A stretch of DNA of 64,000 nt, taken from NCBI RefSeq assembly GCF_016863615.1, contig NZ_BOPF01000015.1, forward strand, positions 1-64,000, in the 5' to 3' direction. A program made the position numbers and the translations under genes. The notes beneath the pieces are model-generated. The model saw nothing but the letters and a program-made list of their open reading frames with translations. It was not told where the DNA came from and did no database searches. Below, piece after piece: positions 30,109-39,775 of the stretch. The stretch is from Virgisporangium aliadipatigenens (GTDB lineage Bacteria; Actinomycetota; Actinomycetes; Mycobacteriales; Micromonosporaceae). How positions within the stretch are numbered: position 1 is the first letter of the stretch; every line of letters starts with the position of its first letter.

Positions 30109-32217
30109 TCAGTTGCCGGTCGTGGAGCCCTTGACGGCTCCGACCCGGGAGAGCGAGGCGCGGGCCGCGGCCACCACCCGGTCGGGCGTGAACCCGAACT
30201 GCTCGAAGAGCACCTGGTAGGGGGCGCTCGCGCCGTAGTGGTCGATGGTCACCGTCTCGCCGGCCGGCCCGATCAGGTCGAGCCAGGACATCGGGATGCC
30301 CGCCTCGACGGCCACCCGGGCGGAGACGTTCGACGGCAGCACCTGCTGCTGGTAGGCGGTGTCCTGCTCGCGGAACCACTCCTGGCACGGCATCGACACC
30401 ACGCGCGTGGGCGTGCCCGCCTCCTCCAGCTTGTTGCGCGCCTCGACGCAGAGCGCCACCTCGGAACCGGTGCCGATGAGGATCACCTCGGGCTGCCCGT
30501 TGGAGGCGTCGATCAGCGTGTAGCCGCCCTTCAGCACACCCTCCGCCGACGCGAACTCCGTGCGGTCCAGCGTCGGCAGGGCCTGCCGGGTCAGGCACAG
30601 GGCGGTCGGGCGGTCGGTGTGCTCCAGCGCGGCGCGCCAGGCCCACGCGGTCTCGTTGGCGTCGGCGGGGCGCACCACGTCCAGGCCGGGAATGGCCCGC
30701 AGCGCGGTGACGTGCTCGATCGGCTGGTGCGTCGGGCCGTCCTCGCCGAGACCGATGGAGTCGTGCGTCCACACGTACACCACGGGCAGCTTCATCAGCG
30801 CCGCGAGCCGCACGGCCGGGCGCATGTAGTCGCTGAAGACGAGGAACGTGCCGCCGTACGGCCGGGTGCCGCCGTGCAGCACGATGCCGTTGAGGATGGC
30901 GCCCATGCCGTGTTCGCGGATGCCGAAGTGCAGCGTGCGCCCGTACTCGTTGCCCGGGAACGCCTTCGTGGCGTACTCGGACGGCACGAACGACGGCTCG
31001 CCCTCCATGGTCGTGTTGTTGCTCTCGGCGAGGTCGGCGGAGCCGCCCCACAACTCGGGCAGCGTGCCGGCGAGCGCACCGAGCACCTTGCCGGAGGCGG
31101 CACGCGTGGCGAGCCCCTTCGCGTCGGCGGGGAACTCCGGCAGCGCCGAGGTCCACCCCTCGGGGAGGGCCTTCTTGGTGAGCCGGTCGAGCAGGGCCGC
31201 GCGCTCGGCGTCGGCCGCGCGCCACGACTCGAACGCCTTCGTCCACTCGGCGCGCGCCTCGCGCCCACGGGCCACGACAGTGCGCGCGTGCTCCAGCACC
31301 TCGTCGGCGACCTCGAACGTCTTGGCCGGGTCGAAGCCGAGCAGCTCCTTGGTGGCGGCGACCTCGTCCTTGCCGAGCGCCGAACCGTGGATCTTGCCGG
31401 TGTTCTGCTTGTTGGGCGCGGGCCAGCCGATGATGGTGCGCAGCGAGATGAACGACGGCCGGCCGGTCTCCGCCTTGGCCCGCTCGATCGCGGCGTACAG
31501 CGCCTCGACGTTCTCCTCGTAGGTGTCGCCGCCGCGCCAGTCCACGGCCTCGGTGTGCCAGCCGTAGGCGGCGTACCGGGCGACCACGTCCTCGCTCTTG
31601 GCGATCTTCGTGTCGTCCTCGATGGAGATCTCGTTGTCGTCGTAGATGAAGATCAGGTTGCCCAGCTTCTGGTGGCCCGCGATGGCGCTCACCTCGTGGC
31701 TGATGCCCTCTTCGATGTCCCCGTCGGAGCAGATCGCGTAGACGAAGTGGTCGAACGGGCTCTCGCCGGGGGCGGCGTCCGGGTCGTAGAGGCCGCGCTC
31801 GCGGCGGGCCGCCATGGCCATGCCGACGGCGTTGCCCAGGCCCTGGCCGAGCGGCCCGGTGGTGGTCTCCACGCCGGCGGTGTGCCCGTGCTCCGGGTGG
31901 CCCGGCGTCAGCGAACCCCACTGGCGCAGCGACTGCAGGTCGGACAGGTCGAGCCCGTAGCCGGCCAGGTAGAGCTGGATGTAGAGCGTGAGGCTGGAGT
32001 GTCCACAGGAGAGCACGAACCGGTCCCGCCCGATCCACTGTGGATCGCTGGGGTCGTGCCGCATCACGCGGTTGAAAAGCAGATAAGCGGCGGGGGCGAG
32101 GCTCATCGCGGTGCCCGGGTGGCCGTTGCCGGCCTTTTCCACGGCGTCCATGGCGAGCACCCGCACGGTGTCGACGGCTCGCCGGTCGAGTTCGGACCAG
32201 TTCAGTTCAGCGGACAC
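30109..32217 (-). CDS. tkt: Transketolase
   Basis: The protein has 702 residues. It is a thiamine diphosphate enzyme that moves two-carbon units between sugar phosphates. The cofactor motif is [12 protein letters not shown] followed by IYDDNEIS. Other conserved parts are [29 protein letters not shown] and [14 protein letters not shown]. The GTG at 32217 has GAGGAG upstream. It is the first gene of the minus-strand sugar block and diverges from ctaB. The palindrome TCCACTGTGGA is inside at 32034-32044. Confidence 0.97.
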   Translation of the reverse strand: MSAELNWSELDRRAVDTVRVLAMDAVEKAGNGHPGTAMSLAPAAYLLFNRVMRHDPSDPQWIGRDRFVLSCGHSSLTLYIQLYLAGYGLDLSDLQSLRQWGSLTPGHPEHGHTAGVETTTGPLGQGLGNAVGMAMAARRERGLYDPDAAPGESPFDHFVYAICSDGDIEEGISHEVSAIAGHQKLGNLIFIYDDNEISIEDDTKIAKSEDVVARYAAYGWHTEAVDWRGGDTYEENVEALYAAIERAKAETGRPSFISLRTIIGWPAPNKQNTGKIHGSALGKDEVAATKELLGFDPAKTFEVADEVLEHARTVVARGREARAEWTKAFESWRAADAERAALLDRLTKKALPEGWTSALPEFPADAKGLATRAASGKVLGALAGTLPELWGGSADLAESNNTTMEGEPSFVPSEYATKAFPGNEYGRTLHFGIREHGMGAILNGIVLHGGTRPYGGTFLVFSDYMRPAVRLAALMKLPVVYVWTHDSIGLGEDGPTHQPIEHVTALRAIPGLDVVRPADANETAWAWRAALEHTDRPTALCLTRQALPTLDRTEFASAEGVLKGGYTLIDASNGQPEVILIGTGSEVALCVEARNKLEEAGTPTRVVSMPCQEWFREQDTAYQQQVLPSNVSARVAVEAGIPMSWLDLIGPAGETVTIDHYGASAPYQVLFEQFGFTPDRVVAAARASLSRVGAVKGSTTGN

Positions 32218-32501
32218 GATGCTCGCTGCTCCTCGGTGGTTGAGAGCTGACTTCTCTTGTGGACCCTACCCATGCGATCGGGCACCAACCTCCGGGCGCT
32301 GCCGGCTGTCATCAGGTATTCAACAACGCCCGACCCGCCCATGGGTACGCAACGGAGGACCGGAGTGCTCCCCGCACCTGCCCGTCGAAGAGCAAAGCCG
32401 CTGTTCTACGATGCGTTAGCCCAGCGCTGATCTCCTCCCAGCACACCGATTCGAGAGGTACGCAACGTGATCCTTTCCGGTGATGAAGCGGGGTCGGCTG
32501 C

Positions 32502-33476
32502 ATGAGCACTCTCGCGGACAGGCCCTCCAAGACGGCGTCGCCGGTCCGGCCCGTGCGCCCGGCCGACATCGCGGCCGCCCGCCGCGCCGTCGAGGGACGC
32601 CCGGGCGTCAAGGCCGTCCTCAAGGCGTACCTGTCGCTGACCAAGCCGCGCATCGTCGAGTTGCTGCTGGTCACCACGCTGCCGGCGATGTTCCTGGCCG
32701 AGGGCGGGGTGCCGTCGCTGGGCCTGATCGCGGTGGTGCTGGTCGGCGGGGCGCTCGCGGCCGGCGCGGCCAACGCGCTCAACTGCTACATCGACCGCGA
32801 CATCGACCAGGTGATGAAGCGCACGGCGTCCCGGCCGCTGCCGAAGCACACCATCGAGCCGCGGGCCGTGCTGGTGTTCGGGCTCACGCTGGCCGTGATC
32901 TCCGTCGCACTGATGGCGGTGTTCACCAATCCGCTCGCCACCGTGCTGACAGCGGCCGCGATCGCGTACTACGACCTCGTCTACACGATGTGGCTCAAGC
33001 GCACCACGCCGGCCAACACGGTCTGGGGCGGCGCGTGCGGCGCGGCGCCGGTGCTGATCGGCTGGGCCGCCGTGACCGGCGGGCTGGACCTGCGGGCGTG
33101 GGTGCTTTTCGCCGTGGTGTTTCTCTGGCAGCCGCCGCACTTCTACGCGCTGGCGATCCGGTTCAAGGACGACTACGCGCGGGCCGGCATCCCGATGCTG
33201 CCCGTCGTGGCCAGCATGAAGCGGGTCGGCGTCGAGGTCGTGGCCTATGCGTGGCTGACGCTGGCCGCCTCGCTGGCGCTGTGGCCGCTCGGCATGACGC
33301 CGCTGTACGGAGTGACGGCCACCGTGGTGGGTGTTCTTTTCGTGCTGGAGGCGCACCGCCTGGCGCGGCGTGCGTTCCGGGGTGAGCCGGTGCGTCCGAT
33401 GCGGCTGTTCCACTGGTCGACGACGTACCTGACGCTGCTGTTCGTCGCCGTCGCGGTGGACGTTTTCATCGGCTGA
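32502..33476 (+). CDS. ctaB: Protoheme IX farnesyltransferase (heme O synthase)
   Basis: The protein has 324 residues with about nine membrane helices. It attaches farnesyl to heme B to make heme O for cytochrome aa3. The prenyltransferase motifs are [15 protein letters not shown] and [31 protein letters not shown] is the usual family start after a variable 40-residue N-terminus. The 284-bp region between tkt and ctaB holds the 11-mer GGTACGCAACG twice (about 32343 and 32457) in direct orientation and no clear gene. ctaA, the next heme A step, lies nearby on the other strand. Confidence 0.96.
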   Translation: MSTLADRPSKTASPVRPVRPADIAAARRAVEGRPGVKAVLKAYLSLTKPRIVELLLVTTLPAMFLAEGGVPSLGLIAVVLVGGALAAGAANALNCYIDRDIDQVMKRTASRPLPKHTIEPRAVLVFGLTLAVISVALMAVFTNPLATVLTAAAIAYYDLVYTMWLKRTTPANTVWGGACGAAPVLIGWAAVTGGLDLRAWVLFAVVFLWQPPHFYALAIRFKDDYARAGIPMLPVVASMKRVGVEVVAYAWLTLAASLALWPLGMTPLYGVTATVVGVLFVLEAHRLARRAFRGEPVRPMRLFHWSTTYLTLLFVAVAVDVFIG

Positions 33477-33500
33477 GGACTCATCCGAAAGCGGTCCTCC

Positions 33501-33520
33501 TGTCGGGTTGATGCCCGACA
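33501..33520 (+). terminator. Hairpin after ctaB
   Basis: TGTCGGG and CCCGACA form a perfect 7-bp stem with a 6-nt loop, 24 bp after the ctaB stop. Confidence 0.55.
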
Positions 33521-33705
33521 CGCCTGAATCACAATGCCATTACCTGCTGTAAAAGCCGCACTGCATATGGTTACTTTAACTGTACCTTTATGCCCGAAAT
33601 TATCGTGATTCATGCGGTCAAAACTTATTGATCGACGCCTTAAACGTGTCGTGGGCAGCATCACAACCACCATTCGTTTGCCCTCCCGACCTGGGTCTAT
33701 GCGCC

Positions 33706-33711
33706 TATGGT
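33706..33711 (+). promoter_or_regulatory. -10 hexamer TATGGT, leaderless start
   Basis: TATGGT ends 7 nt before the ATG at 33719. No Shine-Dalgarno sequence is present. Confidence 0.45.
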
Positions 33712-33718
33712 TGCCTTC

Positions 33719-34036
33719 ATGGCAGATGGTTCCCATAGCACGATGACCCTCGAGGCCCCGGGAAACCTGGTGGACGGACTGCGGTCCTTCGCCGGCGACC
33801 ACGGGGGTGCGAAGGCGGTCATCGAGTACATCGGGCGGCGCGGTGCGCGCATCGTGCTTGTCGGCGAGGACGGCGTCTGGGCTGACCAGTTCGCCCCCGC
33901 CACCGACGTCGCTCGTGAGGCCTGCATCAAGGCCGGCGTCGCCGTGGAGAACGAGTGGGAGCGGGAGCTGATGGACAACATGCGCCCGAACACGGACCTG
34001 TGGCGCTCGATGTCGCGCACCACGCTCTCCCGCTGA
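33719..34036 (+). CDS. Small conserved-type hypothetical protein
   Basis: The product has 105 residues and I do not recognise a named family. It starts MADGSHSTMTLEAPGNLVDG and holds RRGARIVLVGEDGVWADQF, a strand-turn pattern, then an acidic helical C-terminus ending SMSRTTLSR. It has no signal or membrane segment. Codon use matches the neighbours. The ATG at 33719 is chosen over 33707 because a TATGGT hexamer would overlap the earlier start and sits 7 nt before this one. It stands alone between ctaB and the ATP-grasp gene. Confidence 0.75.
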   Translation: MADGSHSTMTLEAPGNLVDGLRSFAGDHGGAKAVIEYIGRRGARIVLVGEDGVWADQFAPATDVAREACIKAGVAVENEWERELMDNMRPNTDLWRSMSRTTLSR

Positions 34037-34091
34037 GGTCGACCACCCCACCGCGAGTAGAACTTTCGTTGTTTTCCCCGAGAATCCCCAG

Positions 34092-35006
34092 ATGACCGCG
34101 AACACATCCACACCGAGCGCGATCCGGGCCGCTACCCGGGTCGCGCTCGTCACGTGTGGCGCACTGCCCGACCTGGACCCCGACGACCGGCTGGTGCTGA
34201 CCCCGCTGGCCGGCCTCGGGATCACCGCCACGCCGGCCGTGTGGGACGACCCCGCCGTCGACTGGTCGGCGTTCGACCTGGTGGTGCTGCGCTCCCCGTG
34301 GGACTACGCGCCGCGGCGCGCGGAGTTCCTGGAGTGGGCGGGCCGGGTGCCGCGCCTGGCCAATCCCGCCGGCGTCGTGCGCTGGAACACCGACAAGCGC
34401 TATCTCGACGAACTGCGCGACGCCGGGGCTCCGGTCGTTCCCACGGAATTTGTCGAACCCGACGACGGCTGGGAGCCGGCGGCGGAGGGCGAGATCGTGA
34501 TCAAGCCGGCCGTCGGCGCCGGCAGCGTCGACACCGGCCGTTACGACCTGGCCGACGGCGGGCAGCGGGCGCTGGCGGTGGCGCAGGTGCGGCGCCTCCA
34601 GGCGGCCGGACGTGCCGTCATGGTGCAGCCCTACCTGGACGCGGTCGACTCCCACGGCGAGACGGCGCTGCTGTGGACCGGCGGGCGGTACTCGCACGCC
34701 ATCCGCAAGGGTCCGCTGCTCATCGGCCCCGACGAGGGCGTCGAGGGGCTCTACCGGGAGGAGGAGATCTCCGCCCGCGAGCCGTCGGCGGCCGAGCGGG
34801 AGATCGCGGAGAAGGTGGTCGCGGCGATGCCCTTCGACGTCGCCGACCTGCTCTACGTCCGGGTCGACCTGATCCCCGGGCCGGACGGCACACCCGTCCT
34901 GCTGGAGCTGGAGCTGACCGAGCCGTCGCTCTTCCTCGGCACCGACCCGGGGGCGGCCGACCGGTTCGCGGCCGCGATCGCGCGGCTAGCGGGAAAGACC
35001 CAGTAG
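34092..35006 (+). CDS. ATP-grasp enzyme, RimK/DcsG-like
   Basis: The protein has 304 residues. It shows the ATP-grasp order: N-terminal LVTCGALPDLDPDD and LVVLRSPWDY, then NTDKRYLDELRDAGAPVVPTEF, the ATP lysine in IVIKPAVGAGSVDTGRY, and metal ligands in VRVDLI and LLELELTEPSLFL. This pattern is close to DcsG, the cycloserine ligase family, and to other small-molecule amino-acid ligases. No partner biosynthetic genes are nearby, so the product is unknown. The 3' end overlaps convergent ctaA by 21 bp. A GAGAAT hexamer lies 6 nt before the ATG. Confidence 0.85.
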   Translation: MTANTSTPSAIRAATRVALVTCGALPDLDPDDRLVLTPLAGLGITATPAVWDDPAVDWSAFDLVVLRSPWDYAPRRAEFLEWAGRVPRLANPAGVVRWNTDKRYLDELRDAGAPVVPTEFVEPDDGWEPAAEGEIVIKPAVGAGSVDTGRYDLADGGQRALAVAQVRRLQAAGRAVMVQPYLDAVDSHGETALLWTGGRYSHAIRKGPLLIGPDEGVEGLYREEEISAREPSAAEREIAEKVVAAMPFDVADLLYVRVDLIPGPDGTPVLLELELTEPSLFLGTDPGAADRFAAAIARLAGKTQ

Positions 35007-36023
35007 ATCGTTGGCGTCGCCGCCGGGCGCGGGGTCCCGCTGCCCGCGCGGCGTCCGCGTCAGGGTTTCCGGCAGGGTGAACGGTCCACCGCCCGGCCCC
35101 TCCACCGCGGCCGCCCGGGGCGCCGAGACCGTCGTGAACGCCGCGAGCGTCGCCACCCACACCAGGCACGCCCCGAACATGTGCAGTCCCACCAGAAGTT
35201 CCGGCAGGTGCGTGAGGTACTGCGCGAAGCCGACGAACCCCTGCGCCAGTTCGACCGCGACGAGGACGGCCGCGGCGCGGGCCGGCCCGCCGGCGGCCCG
35301 GACCGCCAGCCACAGCCCGACGGAGAGGCCGATCAGCAGGAACACCGCGTCGGCGTGCAACTGCGAGACGGCCTCGATGTCGAGTCCGGTGCGGCGGGCG
35401 TCGGCGTCCCCGGCGTGCGGGCCGCTGCCGGTGACCACGACGCCGAGCACCACCACGAGCAGGCTCGCCGCGACGACGGACCAGCCGAGCGCGCGCAGCG
35501 CTCCGGGCGCCGCCCAGCCGCCGACCTTCGGCCCCCCGCCGGCGGCGGTCCAGAACATGTACGCCGCCGCGACGATGCCCACCGACACGAGGAAGTGGCA
35601 GCCGACGACGTAGGGGTTGAGGTTGGTGAGCACCGTGAACCCGCCGACGACGCCCTGTGCGGGGATGCCGGCGAGCACCAGCGCGGACCACTTGACGGTG
35701 CCCGGCCGGCGCGGCTTGTGCAGCAGCGCGCTGATCAGCCCCACCAGCGCGACGGCTCCCACGACGAAGGTCAGCAGCCGGTTGCCGAACTCGATGACGC
35801 CGTTGAAGCCCATCTCGGGCGTCGTGACGTATGAGTCGTCGGTGCAGCGGGGCCAGGTGGGGCAGCCGAGGCCCGAACCGGTCAGGCGGACCGCTCCGCC
35901 GGTGACGATGATCCCGACGTTGGCGATGATCGAGGCCAGCGCGAGCCGGCGCAGTGCGTTCGCGGTGGCCAGCGCGTCGACGAGGCGTCTCACCTGGTGG
36001 ATGCTACGCGGCGGCCCATTCAC
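34986..36023 (-). CDS. ctaA: Heme A synthase
   Basis: The protein has 345 residues with eight membrane helices. It oxidises heme O to heme A for cytochrome c oxidase. The first loop has the Cys pair in GCPTWPRC. Candidate heme ligands are His in VGCHFLVS, SQLHADAVF and LVGLHMFGA. The position of the first family His reads EFGNRLL, so Asn replaces it; I believe this is usual in actinobacterial members. The GTG at 36023 gives a short cytoplasmic N-terminus; GTG 35993 is an alternative. It is divergent from sufR. Confidence 0.94.
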   Translation of the reverse strand: MNGPPRSIHQVRRLVDALATANALRRLALASIIANVGIIVTGGAVRLTGSGLGCPTWPRCTDDSYVTTPEMGFNGVIEFGNRLLTFVVGAVALVGLISALLHKPRRPGTVKWSALVLAGIPAQGVVGGFTVLTNLNPYVVGCHFLVSVGIVAAAYMFWTAAGGGPKVGGWAAPGALRALGWSVVAASLLVVVLGVVVTGSGPHAGDADARRTGLDIEAVSQLHADAVFLLIGLSVGLWLAVRAAGGPARAAAVLVAVELAQGFVGFAQYLTHLPELLVGLHMFGACLVWVATLAAFTTVSAPRAAAVEGPGGGPFTLPETLTRTPRGQRDPAPGGDANDLLGLSR

Positions 36024-36100
36024 ACCTTATTACTTAGGGTGCCCTGGGTGACCGGCTTCACTGGGCCCGCGGCGGAGCGGATTTGCCGATCTCCACCGAA

Positions 36101-36111
36101 TTACGTAACGT
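36101..36111 (+). promoter_or_regulatory. sufR promoter with overlapping palindromes
   Basis: TTACGTAA (36101-36108) and ACGTAACGT (36103-36111) are overlapping palindromes that cover the -10 hexamer TAACGT (36106-36111). The hexamer ends 7 nt before the GTG at 36119. The site fits autorepression by SufR and a leaderless start. Confidence 0.5.
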
Positions 36112-36118
36112 TTCTGTT

Positions 36119-36838
36119 GTGAAAAACGCGGCGATGATGGTCGGGTCCGAGGGGACCGCCGATCGCCGCACCCGCGACCGCCTCCTCGGACTCCTGCTGG
36201 AGCGGGGCGCGCTCACCGCCTCCGAGCTCGCGTGCGAGCTGGGCATCAGTGCCGCCGGGATCCGCCGGCACCTGGACGCGCTCGAGGCCGACGGGCTGGT
36301 GGCCGGGGGAGAGGGTACCCGCCGTGGCCCGCGCGGCCGTGGCCGCCCCGCCCGGGTGTTCGCCCTGACCGACGCGGCCCGCGACGAGCTCAACCCGCGC
36401 ACCTACGGAGACCTGGCCTCGGCCGCCCTGCGCTGGATCGCCCTGCGGGGTGGTCCCGACGCCGTCGCCGAGTTCGCCGCCGCGCAGGTCGCCGGCCTGG
36501 AGGAACGCCTCCGCGGCGCCGTCGCCGAAGCGGGCACCGACCCGATGGCCCGCGCCGAGGCACTCGCCCGGGCGCTGACCGCCGAGGGCTACGCGGCCGG
36601 GGCGACGACCATCGCCTCGGGCGGCCAGCTCTGCCAGCACCACTGCCCAGTGGCGCACGTCGCCGCCGAGTTCCCCCAGCTGTGCGAGGCGGAGACGCAC
36701 GTGATCTCGCGCGTCGTCGGTACCCACGTCCAGCGCCTCGCCACGATCGCCAACGGCGACGGGGTGTGCACCACGCACATCCCGCGCTCCGCCGACATCG
36801 TTCTCGAACCATCGATACCTGTGAGGACTTCCGCATGA
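36119..36838 (+). CDS. sufR: Fe-S cluster-sensing transcriptional regulator SufR
   Basis: The protein has 239 residues. SufR binds a cluster and represses the suf operon when clusters are plentiful. The N-terminal winged helix is [20 protein letters not shown] with [20 protein letters not shown]. Likely cluster Cys are in [14 protein letters not shown] and the late GVCTTHI. GTG 36119 is chosen because of the -10-like hexamer 7 nt upstream; TTG 36083 and ATG 36134 are other options. The stop overlaps the sufB start by ATGA, so regulator and operon are coupled. Confidence 0.94.
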   Translation: MKNAAMMVGSEGTADRRTRDRLLGLLLERGALTASELACELGISAAGIRRHLDALEADGLVAGGEGTRRGPRGRGRPARVFALTDAARDELNPRTYGDLASAALRWIALRGGPDAVAEFAAAQVAGLEERLRGAVAEAGTDPMARAEALARALTAEGYAAGATTIASGGQLCQHHCPVAHVAAEFPQLCEAETHVISRVVGTHVQRLATIANGDGVCTTHIPRSADIVLEPSIPVRTSA

Positions 36839-38265
36839 CCGAGCAGACCATCCCCGTCACTCCCGTCGACGACCCGCTGGCCGGGCTCGGCCGGTACGAG
36901 TACGGCTGGGCCGACTCGGACACGGCAGGCGCCGCGGCCAAGCGTGGTCTCAACGAGGCCGTGGTCCGGGACATCTCCGCCAAGAAGAACGAACCCGAGT
37001 GGATGCTGGACCTGCGCCTGAAGGGGCTGCGGCTGTTCGACCGCAAGCCGCTGCCCAACTGGGGCGCCGATCTCACCACGATCGACTTCGACAACATCAA
37101 GTACTTCGTGCGTTCGACCGAGAAGCAGGCCGCCAGCTGGGAGGATCTGCCCGAGGACATCAAGAACACGTACGACAAGCTCGGCATCCCCGAGGCGGAG
37201 AAGCAGCGCCTCGTGGCCGGTGTCGCTGCCCAGTACGAGTCCGAGGTGGTCTACCACAAGATCCGTGAGGACCTCGAGGAGCAGGGCGTCATCTTCCTCG
37301 ACACCGACACGGCGCTCAAGGAGCACGAGGACGTCTTCAAGGAGTACTTCGGCACCGTGATCCCGGTCGGCGACAACAAGTTCGCCGCGCTCAACACGTC
37401 GGTCTGGTCCGGCGGCAGCTTCATCTACGTGCCGAAGGGCGTGCACGTGGAGATCCCGCTGCAGGCCTACTTCCGGATCAACACGGAGAACATGGGCCAG
37501 TTCGAGCGGACGCTGATCATCGTCGACGAGGGCGCCTACGTGCACTACGTCGAGGGCTGCACCGCGCCGATCTACACCTCGGACTCGCTGCACTCCGCGG
37601 TCGTCGAGATCATCGTGAAGAAGAACGCCCGCTGCCGCTACACCACCATCCAGAACTGGTCGACCAACGTGTACAACCTGGTCACCAAGCGCGCCGTGTG
37701 CCATGAGGGCGCCACGATGGAGTGGATCGACGGCAACCTCGGTTCCAAGGTCACGATGAAGTACCCGGCCGTGTACATGACCGGCCCGCACGCCAAGGGC
37801 GAGGTGCTCTCCGTCGCCATGGCCGGCGAGGGGCAGCACCAGGACGCCGGCGCCAAGATGGTGCACGCCGCGCCCGGCACGTCCAGCACGATCATCAGCA
37901 AGTCGATCGCCCGTGGCGGCGGCCGCACCTCGTACCGCGGCCTGGTGCAGGTGCTCGAGGGCGCCACGCAGTCGAAGTCGACGGTCAAGTGCGACGCGCT
38001 GCTGGTCGACACGATCTCCCGGTCGGACACCTACCCCTACGTCGACATCCGCGAGGACGACGTCGCCATGGGCCACGAGGCGACCGTCTCGAAGATCAGC
38101 GACGACCAGCTCTTCTACCTGATGAGCCGCGGGCTCTCCGAGGACGAGGCCATGGCGATGATCGTGCGCGGGTTCATCGAGCCGATCGCCAAGGAACTGC
38201 CGATGGAGTACGCCCTGGAGCTCAACCGGCTTATCGAGCTCCAGATGGAAGGCGCTGTGGGCTGA
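36835..38265 (+). CDS. sufB: Fe-S cluster assembly protein SufB
   Basis: The protein has 476 residues. SufB is the scaffold core of the SufBCD complex on which clusters are built. The sequence is typical along its length: [35 protein letters not shown], and the late [17 protein letters not shown] that carries the cluster Cys. It ends with [20 protein letters not shown]. There is no intein, unlike SufB of many mycobacteria. The start is fixed by the ATGA overlap with sufR. Confidence 0.98.
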   Translation: MTEQTIPVTPVDDPLAGLGRYEYGWADSDTAGAAAKRGLNEAVVRDISAKKNEPEWMLDLRLKGLRLFDRKPLPNWGADLTTIDFDNIKYFVRSTEKQAASWEDLPEDIKNTYDKLGIPEAEKQRLVAGVAAQYESEVVYHKIREDLEEQGVIFLDTDTALKEHEDVFKEYFGTVIPVGDNKFAALNTSVWSGGSFIYVPKGVHVEIPLQAYFRINTENMGQFERTLIIVDEGAYVHYVEGCTAPIYTSDSLHSAVVEIIVKKNARCRYTTIQNWSTNVYNLVTKRAVCHEGATMEWIDGNLGSKVTMKYPAVYMTGPHAKGEVLSVAMAGEGQHQDAGAKMVHAAPGTSSTIISKSIARGGGRTSYRGLVQVLEGATQSKSTVKCDALLVDTISRSDTYPYVDIREDDVAMGHEATVSKISDDQLFYLMSRGLSEDEAMAMIVRGFIEPIAKELPMEYALELNRLIELQMEGAVG

Positions 38266-38306
38266 CGCCCGCCGCCCCTGACGACCTCTTCAGAAACAAG
38301 GATTCG

Positions 38307-39443
38307 ATGACTGCTGTCATTACGCCGCCCAAGACCAAGTCGCAGGCGTTGCGCTCGTTCGACGTCGCGGACTTCCCGGTGCTCAACGGGCGCGAGGAGG
38401 AGTGGCGGTTCACGCCGCTGCGGCGCCTCGGTGTCCTCGCCAAGGCGTCGGAAGCCGCGACGTCCGCCGGTGTGGGCCACGACTACGACGAGCTGCCCGC
38501 CGGGGTCTCGGTGTCCACTGTGGAACGGACGGATCCGCGCATCGGCTCGGTGCTGACGCCGTTCGACCGGATCAGCGCCCTGGCGTACGGCGGTGCCGGC
38601 GAGGCGCTCCTCATCTCGGTCGCACGCCACGCGACCGCTCCTCCGGCGACGGTCCGCATCGTCGGACGCGGCGCGGACCCGGCCTACGGCCACACCTTCG
38701 TCGAGGTCGGCGAACTCTCCCAGTCGACGCTCGTCCTGGAACACACCGGCAGTGCGGTCCTGGCGGACAACGTCGAGGTGGACGTCGCCGACGGCGCGCA
38801 CCTGACCCTGGTGACCGTCGCCGACTGGGCACCGGACGCGATCCACGCGCAGCACGTGAAGTTCCGGCTCGGGCGCGACGCCCGCGTCGTCCACGTGCAG
38901 GTGGCGCTCGGCGGCGACCTGGTCCGGCAGTACACCAGCGTGGAGTACTCGGGCCGGGGCGGCGACTGCGAGGCCTACGGCCTGTACTTCGCGGCCGAGG
39001 GCCAGCACCAGGAGCACCGGCTGCTCGTGGACCACTCGGTGCCGGACTGCCGCAGCTACGTCAACTACCGCGGCGCGCTGCAGGGCACCGGCTCGCACAC
39101 GGTCTGGGTCGGCGACGTGCTGATCCGCGCCGAGGCCACCGGCACGGACACGTACGAGATCAACCGGAACCTCGTGCTGACCGACGGGGCGCGGGCGGAC
39201 AGCGTGCCCAACCTGGAGATCGAGACCGGCGAGGTGGCCGGTGCCGGACACGCCAGCGCGACCGGCCGCTTCGACGACGAGCAGCTCTTCTACCTGATGT
39301 CCCGGGGCATCCCGGACGACGTGGCCCGCAAGCTCGTGGTGCGCGGCTTCTTCCACGAACTGCTCGGCAAGATCCCGGTCGAGGGGCTGCGCGAGCGCCT
39401 CGCGGACGCCGTCGAGGCCCGCCTCTCGGAGAGCGGGTCATGA
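38307..39443 (+). CDS. sufD: Fe-S cluster assembly protein SufD
   Basis: The protein has 378 residues. SufD is the SufB paralogue in the SufBCD complex and helps iron entry. The C-terminal half carries the family signature RSYVNYRGALQGTGSHTVWVGDVLI and [30 protein letters not shown]. The ATG at 38307 lies 41 bp after sufB with weak AAGGA before it. The stop overlaps the following ferredoxin start by ATGA. The palindrome TCCACTGTGGA occurs at 38514-38524. Confidence 0.97.
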   Translation: MTAVITPPKTKSQALRSFDVADFPVLNGREEEWRFTPLRRLGVLAKASEAATSAGVGHDYDELPAGVSVSTVERTDPRIGSVLTPFDRISALAYGGAGEALLISVARHATAPPATVRIVGRGADPAYGHTFVEVGELSQSTLVLEHTGSAVLADNVEVDVADGAHLTLVTVADWAPDAIHAQHVKFRLGRDARVVHVQVALGGDLVRQYTSVEYSGRGGDCEAYGLYFAAEGQHQEHRLLVDHSVPDCRSYVNYRGALQGTGSHTVWVGDVLIRAEATGTDTYEINRNLVLTDGARADSVPNLEIETGEVAGAGHASATGRFDDEQLFYLMSRGIPDDVARKLVVRGFFHELLGKIPVEGLRERLADAVEARLSESGS

Positions 39444-39775
39444 GTGGGGAGGCCGTGCGGGTCTGCGCCGCGGCCGACGTGGCGAAGGGGTCCGTGATCG
39501 CCGTCGAGGTGCAGGACACCCCGCTCGCCGTGGTGCACGCCGACGACGACTCCTACTACGCCGTCTACGACGAGTGTTCGCACGCCAGCATCGCGCTGAG
39601 CGAGGGCGAGGTCGACGGCTGCACGCTCGAGTGCTGGCTGCACGGGTCGCGGTTCGACCTGCGCACCGGTCAGCCCAGCGGCCCGCCGGCCTACGAGGCC
39701 GTACCGGTCTACCCCGTCGAAGTGCGCGACGGCGACATCTACGTGACGCTCGAATCCAGCAACGGAGTGAAATAG
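39440..39775 (+). CDS. Rieske-type ferredoxin of the suf operon
   Basis: The protein has 111 residues. The Rieske [2Fe-2S] ligands are CSHASIAL and CWLHGSRFDL. It resembles the small ferredoxin subunits of non-heme iron oxygenases. In actinobacteria such a gene commonly lies between sufD and sufC, which suggests electron supply to, or a substrate of, cluster assembly. The ATG overlaps the sufD stop and the stop touches the sufC ATG directly. Confidence 0.93.
   Translation: MSGEAVRVCAAADVAKGSVIAVEVQDTPLAVVHADDDSYYAVYDECSHASIALSEGEVDGCTLECWLHGSRFDLRTGQPSGPPAYEAVPVYPVEVRDGDIYVTLESSNGVK

Noticed and set aside
28870-32250. A 1126-codon plus-strand frame across pgi, tal and tkt
   Set aside because: It is antisense to three certain enzymes and has low-complexity translation.
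36835-38265. Intein in SufB
   Set aside because: The sequence is continuous at normal length with no intein blocks.
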